Shown here piece by piece: positions 15,728 to 22,584 of a DNA stretch of 64,000 nucleotides. This DNA comes from Microtetraspora niveoalba. Lineage in GTDB: Bacteria > Actinomycetota > Actinomycetes > Streptosporangiales > Streptosporangiaceae. A program made the translations under genes and the position numbers. The notes below the pieces were generated by a model. The model did no database searches and was not told where the DNA came from. It saw nothing but the letters and a program-made list of their open reading frames with translations. The first letter of the stretch is position 1, and each line of letters begins with the position of its first letter. Location of the stretch: contig NZ_BBYM01000038.1 of NCBI RefSeq assembly GCF_001570405.1, positions 1 through 64,000 of the forward strand. The letters run 5' to 3'.

Positions 15728-17275
15728 TCAGGCGACGGGCTCCGGCTCGTCGACCTCGTCGATCGTGCGCCGGGGGCCGGTGAACCACCTGCGCGCCGAG
15801 AGGGTCCACCACAGGGCGATGCCCAGCAGTACGGCGCCCACCGCGATGGGGGCGTAGTTCACGGACGTCCAGGTGAAGTCCTCGTTGCCCGGCACCCCGG
15901 CGGGCGCGATCGGCAGGATGAAGTACACCGAGATCACCGCGATCTCGATGACGGAGATCCAGCCGAGCACCTTGTACTTGCGGCCGAGCGTCCAGGGGCC
16001 GGCCTGGAATCCGTTCCCGGCGCGCAGGCGGAGCCAGATCGGGATGAGAAAGGCCAGGTAGAGGCCGATCACCGCGATCGACACCACGGCCAGGAAGGCG
16101 ACCGGCGTGGTCGTCCCCTCCGGGGCGTACAGGGCGGGCAGGGTGATCAGCAGCGCGACCGCGCAACCGCCGATGATCGCGTTGACCGGCGTCCGGTTGC
16201 GGTCCACCCGCGACCATAGCCGCCAGCCGGGGACCGCGCCGTCACGGGAGAACGCGTACGTCATGCGTGACATGGAGGTCACGCAGCTCATCCCGCAGAA
16301 GAACTGCCCGATGGTGGAGATCCCGAAGATCACCGTGGCGAGGGTGGACGACAGGGACGAGGTGAAGATGGCGCCGACGAACCCGCCTTCCTCGTTGACG
16401 GCGTCCACGTCGGTGGCCGCGAACAGGAACGACAGCAGCAGGATCCAGCCGCCGATCGCCGAGTAGAAGATCGACTTCCACAGGCCCTGCGCGGCGGTCC
16501 TGGCCGCGCCGTGCGTCTCCTCCGACACGTGCGCGCAGGCGTCGAAGCCGGTGATCGTGTACTGCGTGAGCAGGAAGCCCAGCGGCAGGACGTAAAGCCA
16601 GAACGCGGGGCCGGAGTCGCCCGATCCGAACCCCGAGTTGTTGAACCGCTCGAACAGGAACCCGACGCTCTGGTGCTCCGACGGGCCGAAGATCAGGATG
16701 AGCACGACCGCGGCCGCGCCGAACACGTGCCACCACACCGAGACGTTCTGCAGGATCGAGATCAGCCGGTGGCTGAAGATGTTGATCAGCGCGTGCAGCA
16801 CGAGCACGACGGCGAACAGCAGGAACGTCTGCCGCAGCGCGTCGCCGCGCGCCCAGGCGTCGCTGAACCGGCCGATGGTGATGTTGAGGAACGTGGCGCA
16901 GCCGTAGTCGACGCTGGCGGTCACCGCGATCAGGCCGATCAGGTTGAGCCAGCCGGTGAACCAGCCGTGAATCGGCCGGCCCAGCTTGGCCGCCCACCAG
17001 TAGATGCCGCCCGCCGTCGGGTACGCCGAGACCAGCTCGGCCATGCAGAATCCGATGATCAGGATGAACGCCGAGATCAGCGGCCAGCCCACGGAGATCG
17101 CGAGCGGCCCGCCGTTGTTCCACGCCTGGCTGAACGTCGTGAAGCAGCCGGCCAGGATCGAGATGATGGAGAACGAGATGGCGAAGTTGGAGAACCCGCT
17201 CCAGGTGCGCGAGAGCTCCTGCTTGTAGCCGAGTTCCGCGAGTCGTCGGGCGTCGTCGTCGAGGGCTTGCGCCAC
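15728..17275 (-). CDS. Amino acid permease, APC superfamily (GABA permease-like)
   Basis: Membrane transporter of 515 aa with about 12 spans. The APC signature region GFSNFAISFSIISIL lies in the first span, and EETHGAARTAAQGLW is the cytoplasmic loop typical of the GABA/choline-type subgroup (2.A.3.4). Substrates of that subgroup include GABA, other amino acids and amines; the exact one is not readable. A 72-aa ORF ends 10 bp upstream and is probably co-transcribed. No catabolic genes for an amino acid lie directly beside it. Confidence 0.9.
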   Translation of the reverse strand: MAQALDDDARRLAELGYKQELSRTWSGFSNFAISFSIISILAGCFTTFSQAWNNGGPLAISVGWPLISAFILIIGFCMAELVSAYPTAGGIYWWAAKLGRPIHGWFTGWLNLIGLIAVTASVDYGCATFLNITIGRFSDAWARGDALRQTFLLFAVVLVLHALINIFSHRLISILQNVSVWWHVFGAAAVVLILIFGPSEHQSVGFLFERFNNSGFGSGDSGPAFWLYVLPLGFLLTQYTITGFDACAHVSEETHGAARTAAQGLWKSIFYSAIGGWILLLSFLFAATDVDAVNEEGGFVGAIFTSSLSSTLATVIFGISTIGQFFCGMSCVTSMSRMTYAFSRDGAVPGWRLWSRVDRNRTPVNAIIGGCAVALLITLPALYAPEGTTTPVAFLAVVSIAVIGLYLAFLIPIWLRLRAGNGFQAGPWTLGRKYKVLGWISVIEIAVISVYFILPIAPAGVPGNEDFTWTSVNYAPIAVGAVLLGIALWWTLSARRWFTGPRRTIDEVDEPEPVA

Positions 17276-17285
17276 GTGGCCTCCT

Positions 17286-17504
17286 CTAACTGGTGGGGGG
17301 TGTCCGGCCGCCGATGAGGCGGCCGAATCGCGGGTCGCCGAGGTCGCGTACGGCCCGCGCGATCGTGCGGGCGGCCCAGCAGGGGTTTTCGGTCTCCGTC
17401 CGGGCGATGTGGTGGCGGAAAGCGCCCGTGATCGTCGTGTGCGTGACCGGCGGTCCGGCCCGTTTCCTGACGAGCCCCAGCGCGTCCCCGAGAAGACCAG
17501 GCAT
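17286..17504 (-). CDS. Small protein upstream of amino acid permease
   Basis: A 72-aa ORF of unknown function. I chose the ATG at 17504 because AGGGAG lies 6 nt upstream; the longer in-frame extension to 17729 shows no coding character. The sequence is basic, with a short hydrophobic start (MPGLLGDALGLV) and the segment CWAARTIARAVRDLGDPRFG. The 10-bp gap to the permease start suggests a bicistronic message, so it may regulate or assist the permease. Confidence 0.55.
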   Translation of the reverse strand: MPGLLGDALGLVRKRAGPPVTHTTITGAFRHHIARTETENPCWAARTIARAVRDLGDPRFGRLIGGRTPPTS

Positions 17505-17893
17505 GGGCGGCTCCCTTTGGTCTACGTTCAGACCATTGATCCGATTCTGCGGGCCGGACGTTACGGAATCAAGGGACCTCTGTGACATGTGAGGTCGCGG
17601 CGAGGCGGCGACGACGAGGTTCCCGCACGCGGGCGAAGGGCGTCGGCGATGGTCGTCGGCTGAGGCACGGCCCGGCGCGGCGTGGCAAGGGGCGGCGTGG
17701 CGGAATTCCCGGCCTCGCGGGGGCGTCAAGCGCGTGGGCGCGCGGTCGTGTACGCGTACCTGCCGGGCGATGTCCTGGGGCGTGTGGGTCGGACGAGCGT
17801 TGGTGCGGGACGGCCGTGTCCCCGATCGGCGGCCGGGACACGGCGGTGCGCCATCGGGGACCGGGTCCGCCCGGTGAGAGCGGCCGAATCAGG
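17505..17893. other. Gene-free interval with one dyad
   Basis: 389 bp between the small ORF and the end of the PfkB gene. Apart from the TGGTCT/AGACCA dyad near 17518, I see only GC-rich sequence with short GGCGTGGC-like repeats, and no ORF with coding bias. Confidence 0.5.
17518..17535. promoter_or_regulatory. Candidate operator of the permease operon
   Basis: TGGTCT (17518-17523) and AGACCA (17530-17535) form a perfect 6-bp dyad around 6 nt, just upstream of the small ORF's ribosome site. The half-sites resemble GntR-family operators. Confidence 0.4.
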
Positions 17894-18808
17894 TCACGGC
17901 GGGAGTTCGGCGCGGGTGGGCAGGCCCTGCCACGAGCTGGGGCCCGCCACCGCGAAGGCGGCGACGGAGATGCCCCGCTTGAGCCGGTCGGACGGGTGCA
18001 GGCCGTCGAGCAGCGCGCTCAGGTAGCCCGCCACGAACGCGCCGCCGACCTCGGTCGCGTCCACGGCCGTGACCGGGGCGGCCTGCGTGTCGTAGCGCAG
18101 CCCGTCCACGGTGGCGCTCGCCCCCTTGGACCCTCGGGTGACGACGAGTTCGGGAATCCTGCCGATCGCCGACTCGACGAGGCTCAGCTCGTCCTGGTTG
18201 GCGAAGAGCACGTCGGCGGACGCGGCCAGCTCGGTGAGCCCCTGTCGTGCTTCGTCCACGCTTTCCCAGAGGTACGGCCGGTGATCGACGTCCACGGAGA
18301 TCGTGACACCCGCGTCCCTGGCCAGCTTCACCGCGTGGTGGACCGCGCTCCAGGCGAACCCGCTCAGCGCGAGCGTGATGCCGGTGACGTGCAGGATCCG
18401 CGCCGACTGTACGGCGTCGGCCGGCACGTCCCCGGTGGAGAGCCGCGACCCGGCCGACCCGGAGCGGTAGTAGACGGCGTGCATGGACCGCCCGATCCGG
18501 CGCTGCCGTACGACCAGGCCGGTGGACGCCGTCTCGTCGACGCGGACGGCCGAGACGTCCACGCCCTCGCCGCGCAGGGTCGTCAGGGCGCGGGCGCCCA
18601 ACTCGTCGGAGCTGACCCTCCCCAGCCAGCCGACGGAATGGCCCAGCCGCGCCAGCCCGACGGCCACGGTCAGCTCCGGCCCCTCCAGGTCGAGCCGGGC
18701 GGTGCCGTCGTGCCGGAGCCGGTCGGCCGAGACGACGCCCAGAACCTCGCCGAGCGTGAACACCTCGGACCCGGCGGCCGGCAGTGAATTGCCGGAAGAA
18801 GCAGTCAT
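17894..18808 (-). CDS. PfkB-family carbohydrate kinase-like protein with altered active site
   Basis: Ribokinase-fold protein (304 aa), closest in general look to 2-keto-3-deoxygluconate kinases. The N-terminal strand is FTLGEVLGVVSADR, the substrate region GPELTVAVGLARLG, and the central core VDHRPYLW. The C-terminal signature, normally DTTGAGDAF, reads DATEVGGAF (residues 250-258). The catalytic base Asp is Gly256, and the anion-hole GAG is also changed. The surrounding FVAGYLSALLDG is intact, so this is substitution rather than frameshift. Start ATG 18808 has GGAGAAAG upstream. It is divergent from a MarR gene. It may be catalytically dead, a sugar sensor, or use another mechanism. Confidence 0.82.
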   Translation of the reverse strand: MTASSGNSLPAAGSEVFTLGEVLGVVSADRLRHDGTARLDLEGPELTVAVGLARLGHSVGWLGRVSSDELGARALTTLRGEGVDVSAVRVDETASTGLVVRQRRIGRSMHAVYYRSGSAGSRLSTGDVPADAVQSARILHVTGITLALSGFAWSAVHHAVKLARDAGVTISVDVDHRPYLWESVDEARQGLTELAASADVLFANQDELSLVESAIGRIPELVVTRGSKGASATVDGLRYDTQAAPVTAVDATEVGGAFVAGYLSALLDGLHPSDRLKRGISVAAFAVAGPSSWQGLPTRAELPP

Positions 18809-18825
18809 ATATGTCTTTCTCCGCG

Positions 18826-18841
18826 ATCGATCGCGATCGAT
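18826..18841. promoter_or_regulatory. 16-bp perfect palindrome upstream of the PfkB-like gene
   Basis: ATCGATCGCGATCGAT is self-complementary and lies 18-33 bp upstream of the kinase ATG, directly behind its ribosome site. It is a plausible operator or mRNA hairpin affecting initiation. Confidence 0.45.
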
Positions 18842-19123
18842 GCGGAAAAGCATGACAGAGGCTGCTCCGCGGCGGGAAGCAATACGACGATCAAGGACGC
18901 GTCCGCGTGTCCCCGTCGCGATCGGCTCCGATGGAGTTCCTCGAAGACGGCGGCGCACGGCGGGTCGTTCAGAGGTCTTGCTCGGCGTCTTCACACGGCC
19001 CGGGCGAGGGGCCGTGCGACGGAGGGGCGGCTCGCGGAGGTGTGGGACGGGCGACGTCATGGGACAGGGGCGCAGGCCGGCGGGCGCCCTGGGCTGGGCT
19101 CCTGTGGTAGCTTCGATCGAACA

Positions 19124-19142
19124 ACATCTTTACTGAAGATGT
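19124..19142. promoter_or_regulatory. Candidate MarR operator
   Basis: ACATCTT and AAGATGT form a perfect 7-bp inverted repeat around TACTG, 35-53 bp upstream of the MarR ATG. Size and location are typical of autoregulatory MarR sites. TATACA at 19146-19151 could be the -10 box. Confidence 0.55.
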
Positions 19143-19176
19143 ATCTATACAAAAGAAGAGATGTGGAGCTCGGCAC

Positions 19177-19638
19177 ATGTCGACACCGGGGATGCGATCG
19201 GACGCGGGCACGGTCTACCGCCGCTATCTGAGCGCCGTCATGTTGCACGGCCACTCCAGCGCCAAAGCGTGCGACCTGGGGGCGACCGACCTGTACGCGC
19301 TGAACACCCTGGAACTGGCCGGCTCGATGACCCCGGGCGAACTCTCGGCCCGTACGGGGCTCACGACCGGACCCACCACCCGGTTGATCGACCGCCTCGA
19401 ACAGGCCGGCTACGTACGCCGGGTCCCGTCGCGGGACGACCGCAGGAAGGTCATCGTCGAGCTGATCGGGAAGCCCGCGGGGCTGGACGAGGTCATGGCC
19501 TCGGCCCGGCACAAGGTCGGCGAGATCCTGCAGAGTTATTCCCCGGAGCAACGCGAAACGCTTTTCGACTACTTCGCTCGTGCGACGGCCGCGTACCAGG
19601 AGGCGGCCGACGAACTTCGCTCCCGCGAGCCCTCGTGA
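19177..19638 (+). CDS. MarR-family transcriptional regulator
   Basis: Winged-helix regulator (153 aa). The core is LGATDLYALNTLELAGSMTPGELSARTG (split here as LGATDLYALNTLEL and MTPGELSARTG), the recognition helix region TTGPTTRLIDRLEQAGYVRR, and the wing SRDDRRKVIVEL. A C-terminal dimerisation helix follows. The ATG is preceded by GGAG. It probably represses itself and possibly the divergent PfkB-like gene through the upstream inverted repeat. The ligand is unknown. Confidence 0.92.
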   Translation: MSTPGMRSDAGTVYRRYLSAVMLHGHSSAKACDLGATDLYALNTLELAGSMTPGELSARTGLTTGPTTRLIDRLEQAGYVRRVPSRDDRRKVIVELIGKPAGLDEVMASARHKVGEILQSYSPEQRETLFDYFARATAAYQEAADELRSREPS

Positions 19639-19722
19639 CCCCCTGGGCGCCCGCGTACACGTCACCTGCGATTGCCGCCCTCACCGGAGAGCCCCTGTCG
19701 CGGCGTTCGACACGATAGCGAG

Positions 19723-19754
19723 CGCCGCCGGACCGATCGAACGGTCCGGCGGCG
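19723..19754. terminator. Bidirectional terminator hairpin
   Basis: Perfect 13-bp arms (CGCCGCCGGACCG and its complement) flank a 6-nt loop between the convergent MarR and Rpn-like genes. Confidence 0.75.
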
Positions 19755-19799
19755 TAGTCGGTCGCAGCGGGGCCGGTGGATGCCGACCCGGCTCGTGCC

Positions 19800-20675
19800 T
19801 CAGATGTCGAGCAGGTCGCGGGCCGATTCCACGGTGACGGCGGCGCGGATCCAGGTGTCGAGACGGTCGAGGTCCGAGCAGTCCTTGATGACGGTACGGA
19901 CATCGTCGGGGACGTCGAGTCCGCGTGCGGCGAGCACTGCGAAGATCGCCTCGCCCCTGCCCTCTGCGTTGCCCTTGGCGACGTTGTCGCGGGCCCAGTC
20001 GCTGAGGAATTCACGAGTTTCGGTCTGCATGAGATTCTCCAGGTGCTCCCAGATCTTGTGGGGCAGCGCCGCACGTACCATGTCAGCGTATAGGGCGCCG
20101 CGTTCGGGATCGAGCTTGTGTACCGCGGTGAGCAGGGCGTCCAGGATTTCCGGACCCTCCGGTGTCGTCGCGTGGGTGATCACCGAGAGGACGGCGAGTT
20201 CCGGATCCTCGGCGGCCTCCAGTGGGCTGAGGATCACGGGAACATCGGTCGGCCCGGCGACGAGCGGGCTGAGGACCAGACCGGGGTGGCCCAGTCCGAT
20301 GGGTTGCCGGGACCAGTGGGCGGTTTTCGCGTCCGGGCAGATCACCAGCAGGATCGTCGGGCATTTCATGCGGCTGCGAAGGCTGATGAGGTACATCGGC
20401 CAGCTCCAGTGCTTGTCAGGATCCGGTGTCCTCTGCACCTCGACGACGACGGCCAGGACCGGCGCGGGTTTGGCGTCGACGCGTTCGCGGCTGAGCACGA
20501 TCACCGAGTCGGCTCGCAGCTCGGCGGGAGTCACCGCGGTGAGGTCTCCCGTCTCGACCGTAGCGTGATCGTATTCGGGGAGCTGGACGTGAAGGCTTTC
20601 TGAGAGGAGTTCGGCGGCCAGTCGGGGGCGCTCGTAGAACAGGCGCACGATGGCTTCGTGTTCGGCTTTCGGCAC
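19800..20675 (-). CDS. Rpn/PD-(D/E)XK nuclease-like protein
   Basis: A 291-aa protein of a family common and multicopy in actinomycetes, related to Rpn recombination-promoting nucleases. A nuclease-like core is suggested by RADSVIVL followed by VVVEVQRTPDPDKHWSWP, where EVQ stands in for the usual ExK. Helical segments follow, including FLSDWARDNVAKGNAEGRGEAIFAVL near the C-terminus (split as FLSDWARDNVAKGNAEGRG and EAIFAVL). I chose GTG 20675 because codons upstream lose the G/C third-position bias. However, an ATG at 20777 has a good AGGAG site, so a 34-residue extension is possible. Whether it cuts DNA is untested. Confidence 0.7.
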   Translation of the reverse strand: MPKAEHEAIVRLFYERPRLAAELLSESLHVQLPEYDHATVETGDLTAVTPAELRADSVIVLSRERVDAKPAPVLAVVVEVQRTPDPDKHWSWPMYLISLRSRMKCPTILLVICPDAKTAHWSRQPIGLGHPGLVLSPLVAGPTDVPVILSPLEAAEDPELAVLSVITHATTPEGPEILDALLTAVHKLDPERGALYADMVRAALPHKIWEHLENLMQTETREFLSDWARDNVAKGNAEGRGEAIFAVLAARGLDVPDDVRTVIKDCSDLDRLDTWIRAAVTVESARDLLDI

Positions 20676-21084
20676 AGGGCGACGGTAGGGAAGATCGCCT
20701 GACCGGAATGCTAATTCTTGATTCTCCGTAATTGAATAGTTGCAGTACGTGACTGATGTGTGGAGGTATCGGCGCATTGGTCTGGGGCTCCTGATCGAAC
20801 GCCGTCGTGGCTCTCATCGGCCGGATAGGCGTCAACGGGTCGCAGGGACAAGACGGCGATAGGCCCCTGATGCCTCGTGAGGCCGCAGACGTCTCGATCA
20901 AGGGAGGCCGAAACCCGCCGCGAACCCGGATTAGGCCTGGCGATGGGCCGCGTCCTGCCGGGAGACGCTCATCCGCTGATGAGACCTGCCGGTCCTGTCG
21001 TGCGGCAGGCTCGGTAGCGCCCCGGGCTGACGGTCTGTGCTTTCGCCCGTGGTCCGGGACGGCGGGGCGTTGGTGGAATGCCTG
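20676..21084. other. Gene-free interval, lower GC
   Basis: About 400 bp upstream of the Rpn-like gene. The first 100 bp are clearly AT-richer than the neighbourhood and may hold its promoter or a 5' extension. The remainder shows no supported gene on either strand. Confidence 0.45.
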
Positions 21085-21633
21085 TCAGTCACCGCCGAAG
21101 GCGTCGAGCGCGGCCTGGCAGAACGCCTTGAGGTCGTCCGGCTTGCGGCTGGTGACCAGCGTGTTCGGCCCGCCGGAGCAGACCTGGACCTCCTGGTCCA
21201 CCCAGTTCGCCCCCGCGTTGCGCAGGTCGGTCTTTAGGCTCGGCCAGGAGGTGACCGTACGGTCACGGACCACGTCGGCCTCGACCAGCGTCCACGGCCC
21301 GTGGCAGATCGCGGCCACCGGCTTGCCCTCGTCGAAGAACGCCTTCGCGAACGCGACGGCCTTCGGCTCGGTACGCAGCATGTCGGGGTTGGCGACTCCG
21401 CCCGGCAGGACCAGCCCGTCGAACTCCGAGGCGGAGACCTGGTCGAGCGTCGCGTCGACCGGGAACGACTCGGCCTTGTCGAGGTGGTGGAAAGCCTGGA
21501 TGGTGCCCGGATCCGTGGAGATCAGCCTGGGGGTGCCGCCCGCCTGCTGCACGGCCTTCCACGGCTCGGTCAGCTCGACCTGCTCGACGCCCTCCGGTGC
21601 CACGAGGAAGGCGATCGTCTTTCCCTGGATCAT
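21085..21633 (-). CDS. DJ-1/PfpI family protein
   Basis: Class I glutamine amidotransferase-like protein (182 aa). The nucleophile elbow is AAICHGPW with Cys followed by His, the DJ-1/PfpI hallmark. GKTIAFLVAPEGVEQVEL forms the first strand and carries the conserved Glu, and FDGLVLPGGVANPDML is also typical. Family members act as stress-related deglycases, glyoxalase-type enzymes or proteases; PfpI-like annotation is safest. Start ATG 21633 has GGGAG upstream. It is divergent from the DUF72 gene. Confidence 0.9.
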   Translation of the reverse strand: MIQGKTIAFLVAPEGVEQVELTEPWKAVQQAGGTPRLISTDPGTIQAFHHLDKAESFPVDATLDQVSASEFDGLVLPGGVANPDMLRTEPKAVAFAKAFFDEGKPVAAICHGPWTLVEADVVRDRTVTSWPSLKTDLRNAGANWVDQEVQVCSGGPNTLVTSRKPDDLKAFCQAALDAFGGD

Positions 21634-21729
21634 CTCAGCTCCCTTGGTTTGACCTGCGATTTCGTCGATACGCGACCGACCTGCCCAACGATCGGGGATC
21701 TATGCGAATAACGCGGGTAGAGGGGCGGC

Positions 21730-22485
21730 ATGGCCCTGTTCGTCGGCACCTCCGGCTGGCAGTACGCGGACTGGCGCGACCGGCTCTACTCCGGCGTGCC
21801 GCAGCGGCTCTGGCTGGAAAGGTACGGAGAGGCGTTCGCCACGGTGGAGAACAACAACGCGTTCTATCGCCTGCCGTCGCGCGAGACCTTCGAGTCGTGG
21901 CGTGAGCGGACACCCGGCGACTTCGTCATGGCGGTCAAGGCCAGCCGTTTCCTCACGCACGTCAAGCGGTTGAAAGACCCGGAGGAGCCGGTCGAACGGC
22001 TGCTCGGGGTGGCGGAGGGCCTCGGCCCGAAGCTCGGCCCGCTGCTGTTGCAGCTCCCGCCCACGATGGCGGTGGACTGCGAGCGGCTCCGCCGCTGCCT
22101 GGCCCGCTTTCCGAAGAGCGTGCGGGTGACCGTCGAGTTCCGGCACACGTCCTGGTGGACCGAGCAGGTGCGCGACACGCTGTGCGAGTTCGACGCCGCG
22201 CTCTGCTGGGCCGACAGCCGGGGTCGCCCGAACAACCCGCTCTGGCGCACCGCGCCGTGGGCCTATCTCCGCCTGCACGAGGGCCTGGCCCGGCCGCGTC
22301 CCTCGTACGGCGACCGGTCGCTGCGTACGTGGCTGGACCGGCTCGGGGACGTGCCGGACGCGTACGTCTACTTCAACAACGATCCGGGCGGCGCGGCCGT
22401 GCGGAACGCGTTGAGGTTCGCCGACCTCGCCCGCGACGCCGGCCGCGACGTGAGCCGCACGGGTCTCCCAGCCGCTGCCGCGTAA
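21730..22485 (+). CDS. DUF72 (YecE-like) TIM-barrel protein
   Basis: A 251-aa DUF72 protein. The family opening VGTSGWQYADWR, the NNAFYRLPS segment, LLLQLPP and VEFRHTSWW are all present, as is the C-terminal YVYFNNDPGGAAVRNA. Function is unknown, although the barrel is well conserved across bacteria. The ATG follows GAGGGG. It is convergent with the LuxR gene. Confidence 0.92.
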   Translation: MALFVGTSGWQYADWRDRLYSGVPQRLWLERYGEAFATVENNNAFYRLPSRETFESWRERTPGDFVMAVKASRFLTHVKRLKDPEEPVERLLGVAEGLGPKLGPLLLQLPPTMAVDCERLRRCLARFPKSVRVTVEFRHTSWWTEQVRDTLCEFDAALCWADSRGRPNNPLWRTAPWAYLRLHEGLARPRPSYGDRSLRTWLDRLGDVPDAYVYFNNDPGGAAVRNALRFADLARDAGRDVSRTGLPAAAA

Positions 22486-22584
22486 TTCCCGCACCGGCCC
22501 GCCCGCCGCTGCCGCGTGATCCCGCACCGGCCTGCTCGCCGTCGTGTGGTCCGGTACGGGGCTGCCCGGCGCGGCGGGAGCGCT

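Larger units (their letters stand above)
18809..19176. other. Divergent intergenic region between PfkB-like and MarR genes
   Basis: 368 bp holding two dyads: a 16-bp palindrome beside the kinase start and a 7-bp-armed inverted repeat near the MarR start. The middle is GC-rich with open frames that lack codon bias. Confidence 0.5.
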
